Counted from the first letter of the stretch, positions 1-7,377 are shown. The stretch: DNA of 30,835 bases from an uncultured Collinsella sp. (GCA_902470895.1 CABRID010000009.1:1-30835); one strand, 5' to 3'. Numbers and translations are program-made. Notes: generated from the letters alone by a model not told the origin.

Positions 1-24
1 CTCGGAGATGTGTATAAGAGACAG
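1..24 (+). other. Nextera/Tn5 sequencing adapter remnant (artefact)
   Basis: Bases 6-24 read AGATGTGTATAAGAGACAG, the 19-bp Tn5 mosaic end used in Illumina Nextera libraries. The preceding CTCGG is the matching part of the Nextera read-2 adapter. Genomic sequence starts at base 25. This is untrimmed library adapter at a contig end, not a biological transposon end. It explains why the first gene stops abruptly. Confidence 0.97.
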
Positions 25-456
25 GGGATAGACGCCCTCGGGCAGGTTGAACTGCTCTTGTGCCACCTCGGGCTTAAAATGGCATACCCAGCACGTTCCC
101 AGGCCCTGCTCGGTGGCCTCCATCATCATCTGATCGCACACGATGGACGTGTCGATTTCACTGGAATTCATCTGGTCATAGGGACGCACCCAAGCATCGT
201 CGGTAACGCTGCAAATAAGAAAGACAAGCGGAGCCCCAAAGATAGACCCATCACGAGCAAACCGCGGCTGACAAGCAGCAGCCTTCTCCAACAACTCAGG
301 CGTATCAAGCACCATCACCCGTGAGGGATGATTATTGCAAGCAGAAGGAGCAATACGTCCTGCCTCAACAATGGCATCCACGACCGACTGCTCAACGGAA
401 CGCGCCTCATACTCACGACAAGAATACCGACAACGTGCCAAATCCAAATAAGACAT
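25..456 (-). CDS. Nitroreductase family protein, partial (C-terminus lost at contig end)
   Basis: Reading leftward from an ATG at 456, 144 codons stay open until the adapter junction. A GGAGG ribosome binding site lies about 6 bases ahead of the ATG. The N-terminal part carries the nitroreductase pattern: an REYEARSV segment near residue 15, then GRIAPSACNNHP with a small-residue/Asn-rich FMN-binding loop. Further on come a GAPLVFLIC strand and a QMMMEATEQGLGTCWV helix typical of the family. Members are FMN enzymes that reduce nitro groups, quinones or flavins with NAD(P)H; the substrate cannot be told here. The 3' end is missing because the contig ends, not because the gene is broken. A TACAAT box at 528-533 on the minus strand is a possible -10. 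Confidence 0.85.
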
Positions 457-663
457 ACAAGCCCTCCAAAGCCAATAAAACCAAGCCAAACACAAGGGTA
501 CCCAAAGCCCCATTCAGCCTAACGCCCATTGTAGAACGAAAATGCAATTATCTAAGATTGAGAAAAACGGTATTGTATGTGTCGTTGTAAATGGTAATGA
601 GTCAGACAGGATGAAGCGATTGATATGTTGACTCGTTGAATTGCAGTATGAGGAGAAAGAATA

Positions 664-1002
664 ATGGATAAATCAAAAAAGAAAGAACTCGTGTCCGAAT
701 GGAAAGAACGTCATCCAGTGATGGGTGTATTTTGTGTTAAGTGCATTGCAACTGGAGAGCAATTCTTTGATAGCTCTCGTGATGGTAGTACATGGTTTAA
801 CCGTCATGGCTTTGAGTTAAAAAGCGGCAATCATAGAAATAAGAGATTGCAAGAACTTTGGAATACCTATGGTGAAAAAGAGTTCGAATTTTTCACTGTC
901 TGTGAACTGGAATACGAAAATATGTCGGATGTAAAAGCGAGCGATTTAAAGGATTTACTGGAGCTGTGTTTCCTTGAAAATCCATCAGCAAGAAAATTGT
1001 AA
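664..1002 (+). CDS. Degenerate GIY-YIG-like small protein
   Basis: This 112-residue protein is preceded by AGGAG about 8 bases before the ATG. After a short basic start (KSKKKE), residues 20-40 look like the first strands of a GIY-YIG nuclease: MGVFCVKCIATGEQFF sits where GIY and YIG should be, but both tyrosines are replaced (GVF and FFD). The later segments WFNRHGFELKSG and NKRLQELWNTYGEKEFEF match the usual helix and the 'LQ-DW-KYG-E-FEF' part of the family, and a Glu-rich helix ends the protein. Nuclease activity is doubtful. Base composition is clearly more AT-rich than every neighbour, as is the 200 bases upstream, suggesting acquisition by transfer. I see no partner gene. Family assignment rests on motif pattern only. 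Confidence 0.6.
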   Translation: MDKSKKKELVSEWKERHPVMGVFCVKCIATGEQFFDSSRDGSTWFNRHGFELKSGNHRNKRLQELWNTYGEKEFEFFTVCELEYENMSDVKASDLKDLLELCFLENPSARKL

Positions 1003-1090
1003 GAAGTGACCAATAGGGTATTAACGGCCCCGTCAACAGCGTCTACAGCGCGCCCAACCCATCAGCCAAAGTTCCAATGGTGATACGTAA

Positions 1091-1174
1091 GGCGAAGGCC
1101 CGACACCTATTTACTTTCGAACGACTCTGCCGTGCAGCCGGAGTGAGAAAGCAAATAGGTGCCGGGCCTTCGCC
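1091..1174. repeat. 84-nt imperfect palindrome between convergent genes
   Basis: Arms 1091-1118 and 1147-1174 are complementary at 26 of 28 positions; the core is GGCGAAGGCCCG. The 28-nt loop contains a further small CTGC/GCAG pairing. There is no T-run on either side, so it is not a standard intrinsic terminator. It lies between the GIY-YIG-like gene and the end of the DUF47 gene and could stop transcription from both sides or be a REP-type element. Confidence 0.85.
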
Positions 1175-1194
1175 GATGGGACGCGTATCCCCAA

Positions 1195-1818
1195 TTAACT
1201 GTTCTTCATGACAATCGAATCCACGACATCAGCCACATTCTCACAGCAGTCAGCACAGTACTCCAGGAAGGCGTAGACGTCACGCCAGGCGATGACCTCA
1301 AGCGGGTCCTTACCGTTGACGTGCAGGTTGCGCATGGCGTTGATGTAGAGCTCGTCGGCCTCGGACTCGATGGTGTTGATCTGGATGACGAGCTCGCGCA
1401 GGGTCTTGGACTTGCGATAGTTGGGCAGTTCGACCATCAGGTCCTTCATGGCACGGCAGGCATCGGTCACCTTGTGGGCGATCACGATGGCATCCGGGTG
1501 GATGCTCTGAATGTTGGTGAAATAGACGCGCTGCACGACGCCCTCGATACGGTCGAGCACGGTGTCGAGCGAGCAGCTCATCAGGTCCAGGTCCTCGCGC
1601 TCAAGCGGGGTGATAAAGGCGGTGAGCAGGGCGTCCTCGAGCTCGTGGTGCTTCTTGTCTGCCGCGTGCTCAATCGCATGCATCTTGTCGAGCATGTCGT
1701 GAATCTGCGTGGCGTCGAAGTTCTCAAAAATCTTGGTGAGCAGCTCTGCAGCTTGGACGGCGAGGTCGGCGCAGGCGACGTAGTTGTCAAAGTAGAACGA
1801 ATCGGGTTTCTTTGCCAT
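1195..1818 (-). CDS. DUF47 (PhoU-like) accessory protein of the Pit transporter
   Basis: This 207-residue protein starts at an ATG preceded by GAAAGGA. It is all helical with a PhoU/DUF47 pattern: AAELLTKIFENFD near residue 25, an AIEHAADKKHHELEDALLTAF helix with metal-type acidic/His residues (EHAAD, EREDLD) and a second repeat containing EADELY and CADCCENVADVVD near the C-terminus. Length matches the family, about 205-220. DUF47 proteins are found next to PiT phosphate carriers and are thought to regulate them; the exact mechanism is not settled. Here the gene lies 67 bases downstream of the pit gene on the same strand, so the two are very probably one transcript. Confidence 0.9.
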   Translation of the reverse strand: MAKKPDSFYFDNYVACADLAVQAAELLTKIFENFDATQIHDMLDKMHAIEHAADKKHHELEDALLTAFITPLEREDLDLMSCSLDTVLDRIEGVVQRVYFTNIQSIHPDAIVIAHKVTDACRAMKDLMVELPNYRKSKTLRELVIQINTIESEADELYINAMRNLHVNGKDPLEVIAWRDVYAFLEYCADCCENVADVVDSIVMKNS

Positions 1819-1885
1819 GATTGGGTCCTTTCGAGGCGAAGACGGGTGGGCGAAGTATTACGGTCCGGATGGACGCTCGGTTTGA

Positions 1886-2935
1886 CTAGAGGAACATCAT
1901 GAACAGCTTGGCCATGACAAAGCTGATGAGTCCGCAGGCGGGGAAGGTGAAGAACCAGGTGAACATCATGTCCTTAACCACGCCGAAGTTGATGGCCGAG
2001 AGGCGCTTGACGGCACCGACGCCCATGATGGCGCAGGTCTTGATGTGGGTAGAGGACACGGGGATGCCGGTAAGGGTGGCAAGCAGCAGGTTCGCGGCGC
2101 CCGCGAGGTCGGCGGAGAAACCCTGATATTTCTCGAGTTTGACCATGCTCTGGCCGACGGACTTGATGATGCGCTCGCCGCCCACGCTGGTACCGATACC
2201 CATGGTGGCCGAGCATAGCAGCATGATCCAGATGGGGATGCCGGTATCGCCGACGCTGGTCTGGCCGTTGGCGAAGGCGACACCTAAAAAGAGCACGCCG
2301 ATGAACTTCTGTCCATCCTGCGCGCCGTGCATAAAGCTCATGGCTGCGGCACTCGCGATCTGGGCGTATTTAAAGAAGACGTTGGCGCGTCGCCTGTTGG
2401 CGGCGGCGAAAAGAATCGAGACGAGTTTGCACAGGACCCAGCCCATGACAAAGCCCAGGCCGATGGAGAGCGCCAGGCCGTAGATGACCTTCATCCACTC
2501 GTGGACGTTGACGCTGCTCGCGCCGCCGAGGGCGATAGCGGCACCGGTCAGGCCGGCGATAAGGCTGTGGCTTTGCGAGGTGGGGATGCCAAAACGCGAC
2601 GCTGTGGCGCCGTAGACGACGATGGAGAACAGGGCCGCGCACAGGCAGGCGAGCGCCATGGTGCTGTTTCCGCCAAAGTCGACGATATGCGAGATGGTAT
2701 TGGCGACGCTCGCATTAAAGTGCGTCATGATGAGCACACCGAGGAAGTTGAATGCGGCGCTCATGAGAATGGCGGCGCGGGCGGGCATGCAACGCGTAGT
2801 GACGCAGGTCGCGATGGCGTTGGGCGCGTCGGTCCATCCATTGACGAAGATGGCGCCGAGCGCGAGGATCACGGTGACGGCAAGGACTGGGTTCGACACA
2901 ATTTGGCCGAGGAAGGTTGAGAACGTTACGTCCAT
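1886..2935 (-). CDS. PiT-family inorganic phosphate transporter
   Basis: This 349-residue membrane protein imports phosphate with a co-transported cation across the plasma membrane. The two inverted PiT signature halves are visible: NGWTDAPNAIATC near residue 32 (in place of the common GxNDxANA) and MHGAQDGQKFIG in the second half (in place of HGANDAQK). Hydrophobic spans alternate with short loops through the whole protein, about nine or ten, and the segment GIPTSQSHSLIAG and its partner GIPVSSTHIKT are the paired re-entrant sequences of the family. The ATG at 2935 has only a weak GAGAAAG upstream, but the in-frame TAA further up excludes a longer N-terminus. The DUF47 gene follows. Confidence 0.93.
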   Translation of the reverse strand: MDVTFSTFLGQIVSNPVLAVTVILALGAIFVNGWTDAPNAIATCVTTRCMPARAAILMSAAFNFLGVLIMTHFNASVANTISHIVDFGGNSTMALACLCAALFSIVVYGATASRFGIPTSQSHSLIAGLTGAAIALGGASSVNVHEWMKVIYGLALSIGLGFVMGWVLCKLVSILFAAANRRRANVFFKYAQIASAAAMSFMHGAQDGQKFIGVLFLGVAFANGQTSVGDTGIPIWIMLLCSATMGIGTSVGGERIIKSVGQSMVKLEKYQGFSADLAGAANLLLATLTGIPVSSTHIKTCAIMGVGAVKRLSAINFGVVKDMMFTWFFTFPACGLISFVMAKLFMMFL

Positions 2936-2982
2936 ATATGGGCTTTCTCGAAGTTTGCAGACACGTTACAAAAACATGATAA

Positions 2983-2991
2983 ATCGTATCA
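2983..2991 (-). promoter_or_regulatory. Extended -10 promoter candidate for the pit-DUF47 operon
   Basis: On the minus strand the box reads TGATACGAT, an extended -10 (TGN plus TACGAT). It would start transcription about 40 bases ahead of the pit ATG. No good -35 is seen at 16-18 bases. The identical 9-mer occurs ahead of the M18 aminopeptidase gene. It overlaps the sequence AGGAGGTGAT, which looks like a ribosome binding site but is poorly placed for one. Confidence 0.45.
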
Positions 2992-3183
2992 CCTCCTGCG
3001 GGTTTCTTTGCCGAGTTCTGATGGGAGAAGTAATTTTTTGGCACTAAAATTGAATATTAGCCCTGTTGACCGTGGGTGTTCTTTTTGCTATCACGCCATG
3101 CGGACACGCGCGTTCGCTCCGACACTCCAAAACCACAGTCTGTTCGCTTTACAATATACAAACATGCGTTCGATAATGGGGGC

Positions 3184-3522
3184 ATGGAATATCGACAGAC
3201 AGATGGCAAAACTCGGCGCGTGCACAAGCAGTATGTGGACGTCGTGGCCCGCATCCTCGCGGGCGGACAGGTCGTGCCGGTCACCGTCTGCTGGGTCGAC
3301 GGCCGCTGCTTTACAATTGACGAGATTGTCTCGTCCACGGGCTTTGGCTTAACGGTTCACGGTGTTCGTACGGCAACGTATAAGGTTCGTTTTGGCGGGC
3401 ATGCGACCGAGTTGTATCTGGAGGACCAGGCGTGCGAACGGCCGGACGGCTCGCAGGCCCACGTGATGCGTTGGTGGGTCTGGGCGTTTGATCGTACACT
3501 TGAGGGCGAGCGCCGTAGGTAA
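3184..3522 (+). CDS. Conserved-looking hypothetical protein, 112 residues
   Basis: I do not recognise this protein. From the ATG at 3184 it runs 112 residues. It begins with a basic region (RQTDGKTRRVHKQY), continues as alternating beta-type segments (VPVTVCWVDGRCFTIDEIV, TATYKVRFGGHATELYLED) and ends with an Arg-rich tail after MRWWVWAFDR. There are no membrane segments or signal peptide. Codon use and GC match the neighbours, which supports it being real. The start is not firm: only a run of G lies before the ATG at 3184, and an in-frame GTG at 3076 would give 148 residues. A TACAAT box at 3150-3155 may be the -10, which favours the shorter form. It lies divergent from the pit operon and upstream of the BAX-inhibitor gene, with no clear functional link to either. 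Confidence 0.65.
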   Translation: MEYRQTDGKTRRVHKQYVDVVARILAGGQVVPVTVCWVDGRCFTIDEIVSSTGFGLTVHGVRTATYKVRFGGHATELYLEDQACERPDGSQAHVMRWWVWAFDRTLEGERRR

Positions 3523-3545
3523 GGACGCATGGCGTTCGGGTACAA

Positions 3546-3592
3546 TGACAGGAATCTTGTCAGCTACTGCGCCGTTATTTGTGGCGCTTTTT
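3546..3592 (+). promoter_or_regulatory. Palindrome plus small terminator-like hairpin ahead of the BI-1 gene
   Basis: A TACAAT box (3541-3546) runs into the palindrome TGACA-N7-TGTCA (3546-3562). It is followed by a GCGCC/GGCGC stem (3569-3573 with 3583-3587) and five T (3588-3592). The T-run touches the GAAAGGA ribosome binding site of the next gene. It may end the upstream transcript or act as a leader control element. Confidence 0.45.
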
Positions 3593-3606
3593 GAAAGGAC
3601 GAACCT

Positions 3607-4302
3607 ATGAACGATATCCAGGGCTATCAGAACGGCCCCATCGAGAGCGGCGCAAGCCGCGCCAAGGAGATGTCGCCGCGCGCGTACAATCTCGCCATGT
3701 CTGCCCTGATCTTCTTGGGCTTTTGCGCCATGGGCGCCGGTGCCTACTTTACGAGCACCATGTCGTTTGCGCGCATGATGATGAGCGGCGCCGCCTTGCC
3801 GCTGGTCTTTGGCTCGTTTATTTTGACCATCGTCGGCATGGTCATGATGTCGGCCGCCGCCAGCAAGCAGTCCGTGGGCCTGTCCCTTGTGGGCTACGTA
3901 ATCTTTGCGAGTACCTTTGGCCTGACCGCGTCGTTTGGCCTTGCCAACTACGACCTGCCCACCATCAACACTGCCTTTATCGCCACGGCCGCCATCACCT
4001 TTGTCTTTGGCGCCTTGGGCGTGACGTTCCCCAAGTTTTTCCAGCGCGTATATGGCATCGGTTTTGGCATTCTGCTCGCCACTATTCTGGTTGAGATCGT
4101 GCTGATGTTCATGGGCGTCTCGCAGACCATCACCGATCTGATCGTGATCGTGGTGTTCGCCGGCTTTATTGGCTACGACACCTATGTTGCCACGACGGTG
4201 CCGCCTACGCTGCCCAACGCCGTGCTCATGGCGTCCAATCTGTTCGTGGACATTATCAACGTGTTCCTGCGCATCCTGAACATCCTTGGCCGTCGCGACT
4301 AG
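3607..4302 (+). CDS. Bax inhibitor-1 / YccA-YetJ family membrane protein
   Basis: This 231-residue integral membrane protein starts after GAAAGGA. A soluble N-terminus of about 30 residues is followed by seven hydrophobic spans, the BI-1 topology. The two aspartates that form the pH-sensing calcium-leak latch in the bacterial homologue YetJ are present, in GYDTY (D191) and LFVDIINVFLRIL (D215), near the C-terminal helix. Family members are proton-sensitive cation (calcium) leak channels; the role in this bacterium is unknown. Length is normal. The gene ends with a strong terminator and seems to be monocistronic. The family call is firm; the physiological role is an inference from homologues. 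Confidence 0.9.
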   Translation: MNDIQGYQNGPIESGASRAKEMSPRAYNLAMSALIFLGFCAMGAGAYFTSTMSFARMMMSGAALPLVFGSFILTIVGMVMMSAAASKQSVGLSLVGYVIFASTFGLTASFGLANYDLPTINTAFIATAAITFVFGALGVTFPKFFQRVYGIGFGILLATILVEIVLMFMGVSQTITDLIVIVVFAGFIGYDTYVATTVPPTLPNAVLMASNLFVDIINVFLRILNILGRRD

Positions 4303-4347
4303 TGGTGAATTGCGGCGGTGCTTGCCGTGCGTGTAAATCGATGCGAA

Positions 4348-4374
4348 AGGCGGTCCTTCGGGGCCGTCTTTTTT
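4348..4374 (+). terminator. Intrinsic terminator after the BI-1 gene
   Basis: A 9-bp stem (AGGCGGTCC / GGGCCGTCT, two G-U pairs) is capped by a TTCG tetraloop and followed by a run of T to 4374. Confidence 0.9.
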
Positions 4375-4440
4375 GTACGCGGCGGGGTATCATGGATGGG
4401 AAAAGCCGATAGCGGCAGAGACCGAGAAAGGTGACCACTT

Positions 4441-5556
4441 ATGGCAGACGTCGACAACAGGAACCGTAACCGCAGGTCCAACCGAGCGGGTCAGCCCAAT
4501 CCCAAGCGCGAGGCCCGTGCCAAGGCCGCCGAGCGTCACGTGGCAACTGTGTCCGAAGCGTGCGCCAAGGATATCGAGCGTTCGCTTGCCGGTGTTCGCG
4601 AGTTTGACGGTATGCCTGCCGGCTTTGTCTCGGCGATGAAGGCCAAGGTTCAGAGTGCTGTGGCCGCCGAAGAACAGGTTGCCGAGGACGTCGAGGGCGC
4701 GGAGGCTGCCGAGGTCGAGGCAGCGCTCGAGCCCGTCGAGGAGCCTGCCGAGGAAATCGCCGAAGCTGAGTCCGCGCCTGCTGAGGAGCCCGCTCCGGTT
4801 CTGCCCGAGGTCACCGTGCTCGATGCCTCCGCCACGCAGGCCATCCTGGACAACGGTCGTGGCTATGCGCAATTCTGCGACATGGCCGTGCTCGCCTTTG
4901 CCTCGTTCACCAACCCGGGCGGTGGCTATATTCAGGGTTATCTGGGCCAGGAGGCCACGCTGTGCGCCGATTCGTATCTGTACAACGTTCTCGACAAGCA
5001 GCGCAAATGGTACGGCGAGAACCGTCGCCGCAACATCAACTGCGAGCTTTACCGAAACCGTGCGCTGGTGGTGCCTGCGGTGCGCTTCGACCGCAACCAC
5101 GTGCATGCATACGCCGACGTGATCGTGGCCGCCGCGCCCAACGTTAAGCGCGCCCGCCAGGAGTATCGCGTGAGTGACGATGCTCTGCTGGATGCCCTGC
5201 GCGACCGCATTCGCTTTGTGCTTGCCATCTGCGACGAGCTAGGTCGCGAGAAGCTCGTGCTGGGCGCTTGGGGCTGCGACAACAACGGCTTTGACGCCGA
5301 GGCCGTGGCCGAGCTCTTCCGCAAGGAGCTCGCGTCGGGCGACTTTAAGGTCAAGCAGGTCTTCTTTGCCGTGCCTTCTACGCGCTGGGATGAGGATTTT
5401 GCCAAGTTCGAGCACGTGCTGGCAAACTTCCCCGAGCGCAACGAGGAGTCCTATGCCCAGGTTGCCGCTCGCGCTGCGGCAGCTCGCGCCGCCGAGCAGG
5501 CCCAGGCTGCTACCGAGGATGATGAGGACGAGGACGATTGGCGCAAGTACCTGTAA
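4441..5556 (+). CDS. PARG-like / TIGR02452 (DUF2263) macrodomain protein with altered QEE motif
   Basis: This 371-residue protein starts after AAAGGTG. A basic N-terminus (residues 1-75, containing the AERHVATVSEACAK part of the microbial PARG N-domain) is separated by an acidic Ala/Glu/Pro-rich stretch (about 75-120) from the catalytic-type domain (about 122-335), followed by an acidic tail (EDDEDEDDW). The ADP-ribose loop is clear: NPGGGYIQGYLGQEA, residues 158-172. Poly(ADP-ribose) glycohydrolases and TIGR02452 proteins normally have GGG-X7-QEE, where the second Glu is catalytic. Here it is Ala172. The later GAWGCDNNGFD segment is the second conserved loop. The fold should bind ADP-ribose but hydrolysis is doubtful. 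The acidic insert and tail are unusual. No ADP-ribosyltransferase partner is adjacent. Confidence 0.85.
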   Translation: MADVDNRNRNRRSNRAGQPNPKREARAKAAERHVATVSEACAKDIERSLAGVREFDGMPAGFVSAMKAKVQSAVAAEEQVAEDVEGAEAAEVEAALEPVEEPAEEIAEAESAPAEEPAPVLPEVTVLDASATQAILDNGRGYAQFCDMAVLAFASFTNPGGGYIQGYLGQEATLCADSYLYNVLDKQRKWYGENRRRNINCELYRNRALVVPAVRFDRNHVHAYADVIVAAAPNVKRARQEYRVSDDALLDALRDRIRFVLAICDELGREKLVLGAWGCDNNGFDAEAVAELFRKELASGDFKVKQVFFAVPSTRWDEDFAKFEHVLANFPERNEESYAQVAARAAAARAAEQAQAATEDDEDEDDWRKYL

Positions 5557-5581
5557 TCGGTACGTGCTGACAGATAGGTCG

Positions 5582-5615
5582 AGCCGACGGGAGAGGCTGC
5601 TTCCGTCGGCTTTTT
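5582..5615 (+). terminator. Intrinsic terminator after the PARG-like gene
   Basis: A perfect 9-bp stem AGCCGACGG / CCGTCGGCT with a 12-nt loop is followed by five T. Confidence 0.93.
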
Positions 5616-5634
5616 ACTGAGCGAGGGGCTTACG

Positions 5635-6294
5635 ATGAAAAACGTTCTATGCTTTGGCGACAGCAACACCTATGGTTACGATCCGGCGGGCATGCGCGAC
5701 GGCACCGCGGTGCGCTATGCGCAGGATGTGCGCTGGTGCGGCGTGGCCCAACGTGACTTAGGCGAGGGCTGGCATGTAATTGAAGAAGGCCTCAACGGCC
5801 GCACGACGGTACGCGACGACATGTGTCATCTGGATACCAATCTTAACGGCATCCGCGCGCTGCCGATGCTGCTCGAGGCCCATAAGCCGCTGGATGCGAT
5901 CGTTGTTATGCTGGGAACTAACGATTGCAAGACGGTCTTTGGTGTGACGGCCTCCGATATTGCCCGTGGCACCATGGCACTGATTCGCGCGGTGCGCGCA
6001 TTTCCCTGGACCAATACCGCACCCTGCCCGCGTATTCTGCTGATGGCTCCTATCAAGATCAAGCCACAGATCGCTGATGTGTATATGACCGACTTTGACG
6101 AACATTCCGTTGAGGCATCTGAACATTTTGGCGAGTACTATGCGCACGTGGCCGAGCAGTTTGGCTGCGACTTTTTGAATGCCGCCGACTTTGCCGAGCC
6201 GGGCGATATCGACTATCTGCATATGATGCCCGAAAGCCACGAGAGCCTGGGTCACGCCGTGGCAGCCAAGCTCCAAGAGATGCTCGGTGAGTAG
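5635..6294 (+). CDS. SGNH/GDSL hydrolase (arylesterase-type)
   Basis: This 219-residue esterase starts after GAGGGG. All SGNH blocks are present: block I CFGDSNTYGYDP with the nucleophile Ser10, the EEGLNGRTT glycine of block II, block III MLGTND with Asn96, and block V DYLH with Asp193 and His196. The overall plan (VRW-GV at 35-40, VIEEGLNGRTT, then LGTNDCKTVFG) matches the Mycobacterium smegmatis acyltransferase/arylesterase MsAcT. Enzymes of this type cleave short acyl or aryl esters, and some favour acyl transfer in water. There is no signal peptide, so it should be cytoplasmic. It follows a strong terminator by 20 bases, so it needs its own promoter or read-through; no clear promoter is seen in the short gap. 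Confidence 0.92.
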   Translation: MKNVLCFGDSNTYGYDPAGMRDGTAVRYAQDVRWCGVAQRDLGEGWHVIEEGLNGRTTVRDDMCHLDTNLNGIRALPMLLEAHKPLDAIVVMLGTNDCKTVFGVTASDIARGTMALIRAVRAFPWTNTAPCPRILLMAPIKIKPQIADVYMTDFDEHSVEASEHFGEYYAHVAEQFGCDFLNAADFAEPGDIDYLHMMPESHESLGHAVAAKLQEMLGE

Positions 6295-6304
6295 CGCGAC
6301 CCTA

Positions 6305-6339
6305 AGCCGCTACAAAGGGGCCCTTTGCGGTGGCTTGTT
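6305..6339 (+). terminator. Probable terminator after the SGNH hydrolase gene
   Basis: Arms 6305-6319 and 6321-6335 form an imperfect stem (AGCC and CAAAGGG segments pair, two mismatches between them), followed by a T-rich stretch. Confidence 0.65.
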
Positions 6340-6350
6340 TCGTTTGTTTG

Positions 6351-6485
6351 TCTTGATCTGTAACATCTAGGGTCGATTTTGCCGAGTTACTGTTACAGAC
6401 TGAGATTATCTTCTCAGCGGAATTTGGATGTCTCGATCTGTAACAGGTGGGCCGAAAAATGGGCTCTAACTGTTACAGATCGAGA
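6351..6485. repeat. Twin related hairpins sharing GATCTGTAACA arms
   Basis: Copy A pairs 6351-6365 with 6391-6405 (last 9 of 15 pairs perfect, rest degenerate). Copy B pairs 6431-6446 with 6470-6485, a perfect 16-bp stem, TCTCGATCTGTAACAG and its complement. The two copies share their arm sequence and lie side by side between the convergent SGNH and thiD genes. Copy A looks like a decayed version of B. Confidence 0.85.
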
Positions 6486-6497
6486 TGTTTGTGGGAG

Positions 6498-6534
6498 CCG
6501 CCGCAAAGGTGTCTGTCGCCTTTGCGGCGGTTTT
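6498..6534 (+). terminator. Strong hairpin with T-run between SGNH and thiD
   Basis: A 12-bp perfect stem CCGCCGCAAAGG / CCTTTGCGGCGG (6498-6509 with 6519-6530) is followed by four T on the plus strand. It sits 13 bases from the end of thiD, so it may also stop transcription of thiD from the other side. Confidence 0.8.
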
Positions 6535-6546
6535 GGGCTGCGAATC

Positions 6547-7377
6547 TTAATACTGCCACATGTGGTTGACGGGGCCGGAGCCTTTGCCCATGTCAAAGCC
6601 GGCGGCGAGAGCGCCGGTTAGGTAGGCCTTGCCGGCGTTGATGGCGTCGGCAAGTTCCATGCCCTGGGCCAGCGCGCAGGCGATGGCGGATGAGAGCGTG
6701 CAGCCGGTGCCATGCGTGTTGCCGGTCTCGATGCGCTTGTGGCGGAACCACGTGGTGAGCGGATCGCCCAGGTGGTTGCCCTCGTCATCGAGCGGCGCGG
6801 GCTCTGCGAGCACATCGTTGGCCTCGTTGACAAAATGCCCGCCTTTAACGAGGGACGCGCAGCCAAAGCGGCGGGTGAGGAGCATGGCAGCGTTTTGCTG
6901 TGTGCGCTCGGAATCGACCTCGTAGTCGAGCAGCGCCATGGCCTCGGGAATGTTGGGGGTGATGACTGTCGCCAGCGGGAACAGGCGATGCGTAAGCGCT
7001 TCGGCGGCATCCTCGGCAATGAGGCGAGCGCCCGACGTGGCGACCATAACGGGGTCGACGACCACGTTGGCTGCGTTCCATGCGCTCAGGCGATCGGCGA
7101 TAACTTCGATAATCTCGGTGGACGAAACCATGCTGATTTTGACTGCGTTGGGGCGAATATCGTCAAAGACGGCGTCAATTTGCGCAGCGACGATATCGGG
7201 GGAGATATTCTGCACAGCGGTGACACCGAGCGTGTTTTGTGCGGTGATGGCGGTGATGACCGTCTCGGCATACAGACGGTGCGCCGTGATGGTCTTAATG
7301 TCTGCCTGAATGCCGGCGCCACCGCTGGAATCGGATCCCGCGATGGATAGAACGGCGGGTACCTTACTGCGATCCAT
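6547..7377 (-). CDS. thiD: Hydroxymethylpyrimidine/phosphomethylpyrimidine kinase ThiD
   Basis: This 276-residue enzyme starts after GGGAGC. It phosphorylates the thiamin pyrimidine HMP twice to HMP-PP in the cytoplasm. The ribokinase-type fold shows its marks: SIAGSDSSGGAGIQADIKT at residues 11-29 (substrate loop), VVDPVMVATSGARL mid-protein, ITPNIPEA, and the anion-hole motif GNTHGTGCTLSSAIA near residue 230 with the catalytic Cys/Gly region. Length is normal for ThiD alone, with no fused ThiE or thiaminase domain. It shares strand and pathway with thiC about 180 bases upstream, but a hairpin lies between them and no TPP riboswitch lies directly ahead of thiD, so control may differ from that of thiC. 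Confidence 0.95.
   Translation of the reverse strand: MDRSKVPAVLSIAGSDSSGGAGIQADIKTITAHRLYAETVITAITAQNTLGVTAVQNISPDIVAAQIDAVFDDIRPNAVKISMVSSTEIIEVIADRLSAWNAANVVVDPVMVATSGARLIAEDAAEALTHRLFPLATVITPNIPEAMALLDYEVDSERTQQNAAMLLTRRFGCASLVKGGHFVNEANDVLAEPAPLDDEGNHLGDPLTTWFRHKRIETGNTHGTGCTLSSAIACALAQGMELADAINAGKAYLTGALAAGFDMGKGSGPVNHMWQY

Noticed and set aside
2972..2997. AGGAGGTGAT as a ribosome site for a tiny upstream ORF (ATG TTT TTG TAA) before pit
   Set aside because: The distance to the ATG is about 14 bases, too long, and the same bases form a TGATACGAT extended -10 box that explains the conservation better.
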